Shown: positions 39,774 through 47,946 of the stretch, piece by piece
Position numbering within the stretch: position 1 is the stretch's first letter
Layout of the letters: the number at the start of each line of letters is the position of its first letter
NCBI RefSeq assembly: GCF_035989245.1
Contig: NZ_JAYMFF010000018.1
Coordinates: forward strand, 1 to 64,000
DNA length: 64,000 nt
DNA from: Adlercreutzia wanghongyangiae
GTDB taxonomy: Bacteria; Actinomycetota; Coriobacteriia; Coriobacteriales; Eggerthellaceae
Reading direction: 5' to 3'
The notes under the pieces: model-generated
Database searches by the model: none
Seen by the model: the letters and a program-made list of their open reading frames with translations, nothing else
Told to the model about the DNA's origin: nothing
Position numbers and translations under genes: made by a program

Positions 39774-40673
39774 GTGCCGCAGGCTCTCTCGGACAATCAG
39801 CGCGGGCTGTTCGTCACCTTCGAAGGTGGCGACGGCGCGGGGAAATCGACCCAGATCCGCTTTCTCGCGCGGTTCCTGGAAGATCGCGGCCGCGAGGTGC
39901 TGCGCCTGCGCGAGCCTGGCGGCACGGCTGTTGGCGAGGCCCTGCGTCGTGTGGTGCTCGATCCGGCCCACGGGGCCATGAGCGACCGGGCCGAGCTGCT
40001 CATCTACGAGGCGGCCCGGGCGCAGATCGTGGACGAGGTGATACGCCCGGCACTCGCGCGCGGCGCGGTGGTGCTGTGCGACCGTTTCTACGATTCCACG
40101 GTGGCCTACCAGGGGGCCGGGCGCGGCTTGGACGGCGCTTTCATCGATGCGGCGAACCGCTTTGCCTGCGATGGCCTGGTGCCCGATGTCACCGTGCTGC
40201 TGGTGGCCCCCGAGGCCGCGGTGCGCTCGCGCATGGGGCGTCGCGCCGGGGCCGACCGCCTGGAGCAGGCAGGCGATGCGTTCCATCGTCGAGTGGCCGA
40301 GGGCTTCGCGGCCCTGGCGGCTGCCGAGCCGGAGCGCGTGCGCACGGTGAGTTCCCAGCTGCAGCGGGTGGATACCTTCCGCGCGGTGCTGGCCGAGTTG
40401 GTCCCGGTGCTGCCCGAGGCGGCCGAGGCCCTGACCGACGGCGAGTATCTGGACGCGCTGGTGTCGCAGGTGATGGACGAGAAGCGCCGCGAGCGGGAAC
40501 GTGAGCGCAAACGCAAGAACGCCCGCAAGCGCGGCCGCGGCGGCAAGGGCGCGCGCGGCGGCGGGTCCTCGAAGGGGCCCCGCGGCGGCAAAGGCGCGCG
40601 CGGTGCTGCAGACGGCAAGCGCGGTGCCGGGAAGTCCTCCAAGAGCGTCAAGAAGGGGGAGCATCGTGGCTGA
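39774..40673 (+). CDS. tmk: Thymidylate kinase with Arg/Gly/Lys-rich C-terminal tail
   Basis: 299 residues from GTG 39774. It phosphorylates dTMP to dTDP. P-loop GGDGAGKST, DRFYDSTVAYQGAGRGL, and a normal kinase fold to about residue 215. A ~65-residue tail of Arg, Lys, Gly and Ser follows (ERERERKRKNARKRGRGGKG...). Normal Tmk proteins are ~205-215 residues. The tail is likely disordered and could bind nucleic acid. It overlaps holB by 8 bases. Confidence 0.92.
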   Translation: MPQALSDNQRGLFVTFEGGDGAGKSTQIRFLARFLEDRGREVLRLREPGGTAVGEALRRVVLDPAHGAMSDRAELLIYEAARAQIVDEVIRPALARGAVVLCDRFYDSTVAYQGAGRGLDGAFIDAANRFACDGLVPDVTVLLVAPEAAVRSRMGRRAGADRLEQAGDAFHRRVAEGFAALAAAEPERVRTVSSQLQRVDTFRAVLAELVPVLPEAAEALTDGEYLDALVSQVMDEKRRERERERKRKNARKRGRGGKGARGGGSSKGPRGGKGARGAADGKRGAGKSSKSVKKGEHRG

Positions 40674-41823
40674 TTCCTTCGAAAACATATTGGGGCAGCC
40701 GAAGGTACGCGAGTTCTTGCGCGCCTCGGTGGTGTCCGAGCGTGTGACCCAGGCCTACCTGTTCGTGGGGCCGGCCGGCTCCAACAAGACCCTGGCGGCC
40801 TACGCCCTGGCCCAGGCGCTCATGTGCCCCAAAGGCCCCAAGGGGCCGCGCGGCGGCATGTGCGGCGATTGCAACCGCTGCGACCGCGTGATGCGTCGCA
40901 AGCACCCCGACGTTCGCTACTTCGCCCCGGCCGGCGCCAGCGGATATCTGGTGGAGCAGGTGCGCGAGATTGTGGCCGACACCGCCATGGCGCCTATTCA
41001 GGCCGACCGCAAGATATACATCCTCGATCGGGTGGACCAGCTGGGCGCGAGCGCTGCCAACGCCTTCCTGAAGACCTTGGAGGAACCGGCCGACGACGTG
41101 GTGCTCATCTTGCTCGCCCGCACGCGCGAGGCCGTGCTGCCCACCATCGTGTCGCGGTGCCAGGTGGTGCCCTTTCGGCATATTCCGGCGTCCGAGGCTG
41201 CCGGTATCGTATCCCAGAACACCGGTGTGCGCGCCGAGGCCGCCCGCGCCGCCATCGAGGCCTGCGGCGGCTCCATCACCGGGGCCGTGGCCTTCCTTCA
41301 GGCGCCCGACAATGAGCGACTGGCGTTCCGCACGCGGCTGTTCGAGTCGCTGGCGCGCCTGGACTGCGCCGACGATTGGGATGTGATCGAGATGGCCCGC
41401 GGCATCGTGGAGGCCTCGAAGGCCCCGCTGGATGCCGTGCGCGCCTCCCAGGAGGCCGAGCTGGCCGAGAACGCCGACTTTCTGGCGAAGTCGGCCATTC
41501 GCCAGATTGAGGCCCGCAACAAGCGCCAGCTGTCGGCCAAGACCACCGAGTACCTGCGCCAGACCACCTCGCTCGTGCGGTCGTGGCTGCGCGACGGCCT
41601 GATGGTGGCCGCCGGCGCCCCCGATCTGGTTATCAACCGCGATATCGCGGAAACGCTGACGGCGCGGTTTTCCGGAGCCGATGCGGCCCGCCTGTCCCGC
41701 GCCGTGGCGAAGGTGGACGACTGCGAGCAGGCCCTTGCCTATAATGTATCCCCAGAAACGTGCATCGATGCGTTGCTGTTCGACGTAAGAGAGGTTTTAC
41801 ATGGTTCGGGTAGCACCGATTAA
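40666..41823 (+). CDS. holB: DNA polymerase III, delta' subunit
   Basis: 385 residues from GTG 40666. Clamp-loader subunit. AAA+ fold beginning FENILGQPKVREFLRASVVSERVTQAYLFVGPAGSNKTLAAYALAQAL. The P-loop GPAGSNKT is altered, as in delta' which does not hydrolyse ATP. A zinc module MCGDCNRCDRVMRRKHPDV follows, and KTLEEPADDVVLILLART is the usual Walker B-adjacent segment. It sits in the standard tmk-holB-PSP1 order and overlaps the next gene by 23 bases. Confidence 0.9.
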   Translation: MADSFENILGQPKVREFLRASVVSERVTQAYLFVGPAGSNKTLAAYALAQALMCPKGPKGPRGGMCGDCNRCDRVMRRKHPDVRYFAPAGASGYLVEQVREIVADTAMAPIQADRKIYILDRVDQLGASAANAFLKTLEEPADDVVLILLARTREAVLPTIVSRCQVVPFRHIPASEAAGIVSQNTGVRAEAARAAIEACGGSITGAVAFLQAPDNERLAFRTRLFESLARLDCADDWDVIEMARGIVEASKAPLDAVRASQEAELAENADFLAKSAIRQIEARNKRQLSAKTTEYLRQTTSLVRSWLRDGLMVAAGAPDLVINRDIAETLTARFSGADAARLSRAVAKVDDCEQALAYNVSPETCIDALLFDVREVLHGSGSTD

Positions 41824-43324
41824 CTTGACCTTCAATCCCCGCACGCTGTGGTTCGATCCCGGCGACTTGGAGATTGCGAAAGACGATCCCGTGGTGGTGC
41901 GCACCGCCCGCGGCACCGAGTTCGGCATTGCCGCCAGCGAGGTGATCGAGGTGTCGGAAGAGCAGGTGCGCGCCTTGAAGAGCGCCCTGCGCCCCGTGGA
42001 GCGCATCGCCACCGAGGAGGATGTGGAGCGCGCCCGCGAGATGGAGGAGAAGTCCCGCGAGGCGCTGCCCGTCTTCAAGGAGATGGCGCGCGAGGCCCAC
42101 GAGGACATGCACCCCGTGTCGGTGGAGTTTCTGCTGGACGGCGACAAGGCCGTGTTCTACTTCGAGGCCGAGGAGCGCATCGACTTCCGCGAGCTGGTGC
42201 GCAAGCTGGCGAGCCGCTTCCACGTGCGCATCGACATGCGCCAGATCGGCGTGCGCGACGAGGCGCGCATGGTGGGAGGCGTGGGCCACTGCGGCCAGGA
42301 GCTGTGCTGCAAGCGTTTGGGCGGCGAGTTCTGCCCGGTGTCCATCCGCATGGCCAAGGAGCAGGGGCTGTCGCTGAACCCGCAGAAGATCTCGGGTCTG
42401 TGCGGGCGCCTCATGTGCTGTTTGCGCTACGAGTTCGATGCCTACAAGGACTTCAAGGGCCGCGCGCCCAAGCTGAACGGCACGGTGACCACGCCGGCCG
42501 GTCCGGCCAAGGTGGTCGATCACGACGTGCCCCGCGAGATCGTGTCGCTGAAGGTGGAGGGCGAGAAGCCCGTGAAGGTGCCCCTGGCCGATTTCGACCC
42601 GGCCCCCGAGGGCGCGGCGCGCCCCAACACGGTGGGCGAGGAGGCCTGGGAGCGGGCCACCACCGAGCACGGCGCGCTGCCGGGCGAGTCGCTCATCTTC
42701 TCCACGAGCCAGTTCACCGGCTCGGACAAGCTGGCCGAGGGCGCGAAGGTGCGCCATACCGGTGGCGGCCGCAAGGCCGGCGAGGGCCGTCGGTCGAAGG
42801 GATCGTCGTCCGACCGCGGGCGCTCCAAGCGCTCGGGCGGCCGCGGCGATCAGGCCGCCGCTCCGGCCGCGCCCCCGCGCAAGCGCCGCCGCTCCACGAA
42901 GCTTTCCGCCGGCGATGACGGGCACGGTTTGGAACGCGTGTCCACCTCGCGCGACGAGAGCGCCGGCGACACGACGGCCCCCAAGCCGCGGCGCAGCCGC
43001 CGGTCGAAGGACGGCGCCTCCCGCGGCGGCGAGCAGGGTGCGTGCGGATCGCAGGGGCAGAGCCGCTCCAAGGACGGCAAGGGCGCGGGCGCGAAGGGCG
43101 CATCGGGGACCGGTGCCGGCAAGCCGCGCGGCGGTGCGCGTCCGGGGCAGAAGTCGTCGGGCCTGGCCGCCGGCCGTCCCGACCGCGCCGAGGGCGGCGC
43201 CCCCGCGAACAAGGACGGCGAGGCCCCGCGCAAGCCCCGGCGGCGTCGGCGCAGCCGCAAGCCCAAGGGCGACGGCGGAGGCACGGGCGGCGGTCAGCCG
43301 ACCGCCCAGGGAGGAGCCGAGTAG
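41801..43324 (+). CDS. PSP1/RicT-family protein with long basic tail
   Basis: 507 residues. The PSP1 domain occupies about the first 270 residues: RTARGTEFGIAASEV, FHVRIDMRQIGVRDEARMVGGVGHCGQELCC, and ISGLCGRLMCCLRYE. In Bacillus the homologue RicT (YaaT) works with RicA and RicF in an iron-sulphur complex that supports RNase Y-dependent mRNA maturation, and the Cys residues seen here match the cluster ligands. The last ~200 residues are low-complexity and strongly basic (Arg/Lys/Gly/Ser), again with RRSRRSK and RRRRRSRK runs. The partner tmk has a similar tail. Overlaps holB. Confidence 0.85.
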   Translation: MVRVAPINLTFNPRTLWFDPGDLEIAKDDPVVVRTARGTEFGIAASEVIEVSEEQVRALKSALRPVERIATEEDVERAREMEEKSREALPVFKEMAREAHEDMHPVSVEFLLDGDKAVFYFEAEERIDFRELVRKLASRFHVRIDMRQIGVRDEARMVGGVGHCGQELCCKRLGGEFCPVSIRMAKEQGLSLNPQKISGLCGRLMCCLRYEFDAYKDFKGRAPKLNGTVTTPAGPAKVVDHDVPREIVSLKVEGEKPVKVPLADFDPAPEGAARPNTVGEEAWERATTEHGALPGESLIFSTSQFTGSDKLAEGAKVRHTGGGRKAGEGRRSKGSSSDRGRSKRSGGRGDQAAAPAAPPRKRRRSTKLSAGDDGHGLERVSTSRDESAGDTTAPKPRRSRRSKDGASRGGEQGACGSQGQSRSKDGKGAGAKGASGTGAGKPRGGARPGQKSSGLAAGRPDRAEGGAPANKDGEAPRKPRRRRRSRKPKGDGGGTGGGQPTAQGGAE

Positions 43325-44779
43325 ATGAACGTGGACTACGCGCTTTTAACCGATCTGTACCAGATCACCATGGCCCAGGGCTACTGGGATGCGGGCAAGA
43401 CCGACGAGGAGGCCTGCTTCACCATGTACTTCCGCGACTACCCCTTCAAAGGGGGCTACGCGGTGGCCTGCGGTATGGCCCAGCTGGCCGATCTGGTGGA
43501 CCAGTTCCGCTTCAGCGACGAGGACATCGCCTATCTGGCCGGCCTTCAGGCACCGGGCGGCGGCCCGCTGTTCGACGCGCGCTTTCTGGACTACCTGCGC
43601 GATCTGCGCCTGACCGTCGATATCGACGCGGTGCCCGAGGGCACCATCGTGTTTCCCCACGAGCCCATCGTGCGCGTGACGGGTCCCATCATGCAATGCC
43701 AGCTCATCGAGACGGCGCTTTTGAACATGGTGAACTTTCAGACGCTCATCGCCACCAAGGCGGCGCGCGTGGTGCGGGCGGCTAAGGGGCGTCCCGTGGC
43801 CGAGTTCGGCCTGCGCCGTGCCCAGGGCCTAGGAGGGGTGTGGGCGAGCCGCGCGGCGGTGGTGGGCGGCTGCGCCTCCACTTCCGACGTGCTGGCCGGG
43901 CGCCTGTTCGACATTCCCGTGTCGGGCACCCACGCCCACTCCTGGGTGATGTCCTTCGACGACGAGCTGACGGCCTTCCGCGAGTACGCGCGCGTCTTCC
44001 CGAACAACTGCGTGCTTCTGGTGGACACCTACGATGTAGAGCGGGGCATCGAGAACGCTATCACCGTGGGGCTGGAGATGCGCGAGCGCGGCGAGCGGCT
44101 CGCGGGCATTCGCATCGACTCGGGCGACCTGTCGTGGCTTTCCAAGATGGCCCGGCGGATGCTGGATGCGGCGGGGCTTTCCGACTGCGGCATCGTGCTG
44201 TCGAACGATCTGGACGAGTACACCATCCAATCGATGCTGGACGAGGGGGCCGAGGTGGCCTCGTTCGGCGTGGGCACCAAGCTGGCGAGCGCCTACGACC
44301 AGCCCACCCTGGGCGGTGTGTACAAGCTGGCCGCCGTGCGCTCGGCCGCCAACGCGCCCTGGGAGATGCGCCTGAAGATATCCGAGTCGGCCGCGAAGCT
44401 GACCACCCCCGGCGTGCTGGATGTGCGCCGCTACTACCACGCGGACGGTCGGGTAGCCGGCGACATGGTGTTCGACGTGAACTTCCAGCCCGACGGACGC
44501 GAGGTGATTGTGGACCCCATGGACGATCTGCGCCAGAAGAAGCTGGCGGGCCTGCGCTTCGAGACGCTGCTGGCGCCGCTATCTCGTGGCGGGCGCGTGG
44601 TGCTGGAGCCTCAGTTCCGCAACGCCATGGCCGCCCGCGAGCGCGCGTTTGCCGGATTGGATACGCTGGACGAAACCCAGCTGCGCATGCTGAACCCCCA
44701 CACCTACCCCGTTGGTTTGGAGTTGGGGCTGAACGACCGTCGCCGGGCCCTGGTGGCCGAGCTGCGCGGCATCGTGTAG
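43325..44779 (+). CDS. pncB: Nicotinate phosphoribosyltransferase
   Basis: 484 residues. It converts nicotinate to nicotinate mononucleotide in NAD salvage. The sequence opens LLTDLYQITMAQGYW; further motifs are TFHVYFR-type (here CFTMYFRDYPFKGGYAV), FGLRRAQG, and RIDSGDLSWL, with the His-containing GTHAHSW segment that is phosphorylated during the reaction. Length and motifs match the bacterial type 2 enzyme. It starts directly at the PSP1 gene's stop (TAGATG) with GGAGCCGAG upstream. Confidence 0.93.
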   Translation: MNVDYALLTDLYQITMAQGYWDAGKTDEEACFTMYFRDYPFKGGYAVACGMAQLADLVDQFRFSDEDIAYLAGLQAPGGGPLFDARFLDYLRDLRLTVDIDAVPEGTIVFPHEPIVRVTGPIMQCQLIETALLNMVNFQTLIATKAARVVRAAKGRPVAEFGLRRAQGLGGVWASRAAVVGGCASTSDVLAGRLFDIPVSGTHAHSWVMSFDDELTAFREYARVFPNNCVLLVDTYDVERGIENAITVGLEMRERGERLAGIRIDSGDLSWLSKMARRMLDAAGLSDCGIVLSNDLDEYTIQSMLDEGAEVASFGVGTKLASAYDQPTLGGVYKLAAVRSAANAPWEMRLKISESAAKLTTPGVLDVRRYYHADGRVAGDMVFDVNFQPDGREVIVDPMDDLRQKKLAGLRFETLLAPLSRGGRVVLEPQFRNAMAARERAFAGLDTLDETQLRMLNPHTYPVGLELGLNDRRRALVAELRGIV

Positions 44780-44866
44780 AACCTGCGGGTGCCGGGCACG
44801 TGGCCGTGCGGCCGGTGCCGGCGTTTCCGTGCGAGGACGGCGCCGAGCCGTCGGAAAGGGGCTTTC

Positions 44867-45793
44867 ATGGCCAACTGTCATCTGATTATCGACTCGTGCT
44901 GCGATCTGCCCGCGCGGCTCGTGCAGCGCGAGGGGGTCACGCTGATGAAGTTCCCCTACATGATGGACGGGGGCACCTTCGAGGACGATCTGTTCGAGAG
45001 CGCCTCGGCGGAGGACTTCTACAACGCCATGCGCAAGGGCTCCGAGCCGAGCACCGCGCAAGTGGCGCTGCAGACGCTGACCGAGACGTTCACCGCGGCG
45101 GCCCAGCAAGGCACGCCCTGCGTGTATCTGGCGTTCTCGAGCGGGCTTTCCGCCACCTTCGACGCGGCCTGCGTGGTGCGCGACCAGGTGCTGGCCGCGT
45201 ATCCCGATTTCGAGTTCTACCTGGTTGACACGCACCTTGCCAGCGTGGCCGAGGGCCTTTTGGTGTACGGGGCGCTGGAGCAGCTGGAGAAGGGCATGAG
45301 CGCCGCCGAGCTGGCCGCCTGGGCCGAGGAGGCCCGCTGCTTCGTGAACGAGGAGTTCATGGTGGACGACCTGGGCGCCCTGCGCCGGGGCGGCCGCATT
45401 CCGGCTTCGGTGGCCGTGGCGGGCGCGGCGCTGGATGTGAAGCCGCTGCTCGTCATCGGCGAGGACGGCAAGCTGGCGCTGACCGGCGTGGCTCGCGGCC
45501 GCAAGAAGGGCATCAAGCAGCTGGTGGAGTACTACAAGAAGAACGTGGATCCGGCCGGTCCCACCCATGCGGCCGTCATCGGCCACGCCGACTGCCCCAA
45601 GGACGCGGCGCGCTTGAAGGAGGCCCTGCTGAAGGAGGACCCGAACCTGCTCGTGCTGGAATGCAGCATCGGCCCGGTTATCGGCAGCCATGTGGGGCCC
45701 GAAATGCTGGCCGTGGTGTTCTGGGGCCACGACAAGCGCGACAACCTATCGGTGGCCGACCGCATCGCCCGCAAGGTGAAGGGAGAGAAGTAA
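44867..45793 (+). CDS. DegV-family fatty-acid-binding protein
   Basis: 308 residues from ATG 44867 (GAAAGGGG upstream). DegV/FakB proteins present fatty acids to the kinase FakA. Motifs: LIIDSCCDLPARLV at the N-terminus, FSSGLSATFDAA, and the ligand-lid LRRGGRIP. The C-terminal PVIGSHVGPEMLAVVFWG block is typical. Its stop overlaps the next start by one base (TAATG). A second DegV gene lies at 51613-52515. No FakA is in the window. Confidence 0.9.
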   Translation: MANCHLIIDSCCDLPARLVQREGVTLMKFPYMMDGGTFEDDLFESASAEDFYNAMRKGSEPSTAQVALQTLTETFTAAAQQGTPCVYLAFSSGLSATFDAACVVRDQVLAAYPDFEFYLVDTHLASVAEGLLVYGALEQLEKGMSAAELAAWAEEARCFVNEEFMVDDLGALRRGGRIPASVAVAGAALDVKPLLVIGEDGKLALTGVARGRKKGIKQLVEYYKKNVDPAGPTHAAVIGHADCPKDAARLKEALLKEDPNLLVLECSIGPVIGSHVGPEMLAVVFWGHDKRDNLSVADRIARKVKGEK

Positions 45794-46764
45794 TGGCGAC
45801 CTCATACGCCTACGTGGGTGCGCCCACGTTCATCGCCGCGGTGGAGGGGCGCCTGGCCGATGCCGGCTTCGTGCGCGCGTCCGATGCTACCTCGGCCGAT
45901 ATCGTGATCACCTTCTGCACGTCGGCCTCGGCGTTGGAGGACCTGTATTTCGGCGACGACGGCCTGGTGACCAGCGTGGCACCGGGCTGCACGTTGGTAG
46001 ACCTGTCGGCCACCACGCCGAACTTCGCCCGCGAGATAAACGCCGTGGCCACGGTGAACGACCTGGTGATGGTGGAGGCCCCGCTCACGGTGCGCTCGCT
46101 GGTGGCACCCGAGGCCTTCTGTCGCGAGAACCTTCTGGGGCCGGTGGCCTCCGAGTCGGAACTGACTGCTGAGGTGCGTGCCCTGTTGGGTGCCATCTTC
46201 GGCGAGGTGGTGGAAGTGGGCGCTCCCGGGCGCGCCCAGCTGATGCGCAACACGCGCACGCTGCCCTTGGCGGCGGCGCTGGTGAGCGCCATCGAGGCCG
46301 TGGCCCTGGACGATGCGGCGGCCCGCTCGGTGGGTGCTTTGGATGCCGACCAGATGCCGCTTTTCAGCCCGGTGAGCGCCGATCCGGTGGTGCAGGCCGT
46401 GCGTCAGGAACGCTTTACGGGCGCCTATACGGCCGAGATGCTTCTGGCCGAGCTTTCGGCGGCGCTGATGGCCGCCGACGACGCCGAGGTGATTCTGCCG
46501 GGCGTGGAGGCCACGATGCACCTGCTGGAGCTTTTGGCGGTTATCGGCGGCGCCGACATGGCCCCGGCAGCGTTGGCGCTGGTGTACCGCGACGAGGAGG
46601 CGGGCGCGGCGGCCGGGCTCGACTGGACCCGTGCCGAGCAGGCCTACGGCGGTGGCCATCATCACGATCACGACCACGACGACGATGACGACTGGGGTGG
46701 CTACGACGATGCCGACTGGAACGACCCGTCGGACTACGATGGCTTCGACTTCTCTGCCAACTAG
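45793..46764 (+). CDS. 6PGDH/HIBADH-like protein with His/Asp-rich tail
   Basis: 323 residues. The body resembles beta-hydroxyacid dehydrogenases: ADIVITFCTSASALEDLYFGDDGLVTSVAPGCTLVDLSATTPNFAREI and VMVEAPLTVRS. The N-terminal Rossmann GxGxxG is missing: the protein begins ATSYAYVGAPTFIAAVEGRLADAGF. Cofactor binding may therefore be altered or lost. The C-terminus is an extreme GGHHHDHDHDDDDDWGGYDDADW tail, which looks metal-binding (nickel, zinc or copper). It follows the DegV gene with a one-base overlap. Function unclear; the domain call is moderate. Confidence 0.65.
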   Translation: MATSYAYVGAPTFIAAVEGRLADAGFVRASDATSADIVITFCTSASALEDLYFGDDGLVTSVAPGCTLVDLSATTPNFAREINAVATVNDLVMVEAPLTVRSLVAPEAFCRENLLGPVASESELTAEVRALLGAIFGEVVEVGAPGRAQLMRNTRTLPLAAALVSAIEAVALDDAAARSVGALDADQMPLFSPVSADPVVQAVRQERFTGAYTAEMLLAELSAALMAADDAEVILPGVEATMHLLELLAVIGGADMAPAALALVYRDEEAGAAAGLDWTRAEQAYGGGHHHDHDHDDDDDWGGYDDADWNDPSDYDGFDFSAN

Positions 46765-46782
46765 CTGCGAGTCCTCGGGGCC

Positions 46783-46892
46783 GGGGGTGCGGGATACCTT
46801 GATTCGCTCAAACAGTCCTCGCTCTGCGGGAATGTCCGCTGGACATTCCCGTTCGCTGCGGAACTCGCTCGGTCAAGGCATCCCGCACCCCC
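46783..46892. repeat. Dispersed ~110-bp hairpin element, copy C
   Basis: Outer arms 46783-46802 and 46873-46892 complementary at 19 of 20 positions. Inside: GCTCAAACAGTCCTCGCT, inner hairpin with arms GGGAATGTCC / GGACATTCCC (46828-46850), and TCGCTGCGGAACTCGCTCGG. It has the same plan and length as A and B but with different arms. It ends just before the radical SAM gene. Confidence 0.87.
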
Positions 46893-46946
46893 TCTATGTA
46901 TTGCCGTTTCCTTTGTGCGCGATGTTGCGAACGGCCTGTGATTCCG

Positions 46947-47891
46947 GTGAATAGTAAAGAAGAATGCAGCCTGTGTCCCCGGCGGTGCGGGGCGGATCGG
47001 GCGGCGGGGGAGCGCGGGGTGTGCGGAGCCGACGATCGTCTGATGGTGGCCCGGGCGGCCCTGCATTTCTGGGAGGAGCCGCCGATTTCCGGCGAGGACG
47101 GCAGCGGCACCATCTTCTTCGCCGGCTGCCCCCTGCGTTGCGTGTACTGCCAGAACGCCGATATCGCCCTCGGCGAGCATGCCCGCGAGATCACCGTGGA
47201 GCGCCTCGCTGCTATCATGGGCGAGCTTCAGGCGGCCGGTGCCCTGAACATCAACTGCGTGACGCCCACCCACTACGCGCCGCAGATTCGCGCGGCCGTA
47301 GCGGCAGCTCGGGCGGCGGGCATGGCGTTGCCGGTGCTGTGGAACACGGGCGGCTACGAGACCGTGGAGGCCGTGCGGGGGAATGCCGGCACGGTGGATG
47401 CCTATCTGACCGACTTCAAGTATGCCGACGCAGCCCTTGCGCGGCGCTACTCCCATGCGCCCGACTACCCCGCAGAGGCTCTGGCGGCCCTGGAGGCCAT
47501 GGTTCAGGCGGTTGGCGAGCCGCGCTACGACACTTATCGCGGCCAGGAGCGCCTGGTGTCCGGTGTCGTGGTGCGCCACCTGATGCTGCCCGGCGCGTTG
47601 GAGGACTCGAAGGCCGTGGTGCGCCTGGTGCACGAGCGTTTCGGCAATGCGGTGCGCCTCTCGCTTATGAACCAGTACACGCCTGTGCTGGCCTCGGCGG
47701 CTGAGGCGGGGAATTCCCGGGCGGCCGCGGCGCTTGCGGCATGCCCCGAGCTGGCGTGCACGGTGCCCGACGCTGCGTACGAGGAGCTGCTTGATTTCGC
47801 CGATGCGCTGGGCGTGGAGGACTACTTCTGGCAAGAGGGTGGCGCCGCTGTCGAGAGCTTCATTCCCTCCTTCGACTTTACGGGAGTGTAG
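46947..47891 (+). CDS. Radical SAM protein, PFL-activase-like
   Basis: 314 residues from GTG 46947 (an in-frame ATG at 46896 lies almost inside the repeat element and has no ribosome-binding site). The N-terminal CSLCPRRCGADR is an accessory Cys cluster, and the radical-SAM motif is CPLRCVYCQN. The order CxxCPRxC then GCPLRCxYCQN is that of the PflA/YfkAB or AmmeMemoRadiSam-system relatives. It probably installs a glycyl radical or matures another enzyme; the target is unknown. No partner gene is adjacent. Confidence 0.8.
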   Translation: MNSKEECSLCPRRCGADRAAGERGVCGADDRLMVARAALHFWEEPPISGEDGSGTIFFAGCPLRCVYCQNADIALGEHAREITVERLAAIMGELQAAGALNINCVTPTHYAPQIRAAVAAARAAGMALPVLWNTGGYETVEAVRGNAGTVDAYLTDFKYADAALARRYSHAPDYPAEALAALEAMVQAVGEPRYDTYRGQERLVSGVVVRHLMLPGALEDSKAVVRLVHERFGNAVRLSLMNQYTPVLASAAEAGNSRAAAALAACPELACTVPDAAYEELLDFADALGVEDYFWQEGGAAVESFIPSFDFTGV

Positions 47892-47946
47892 GCACCGCCG
47901 GCCCCGTGCCGGCTCGGTCGTCTCGCTGGGCTTCGTGTCCGGCCGA

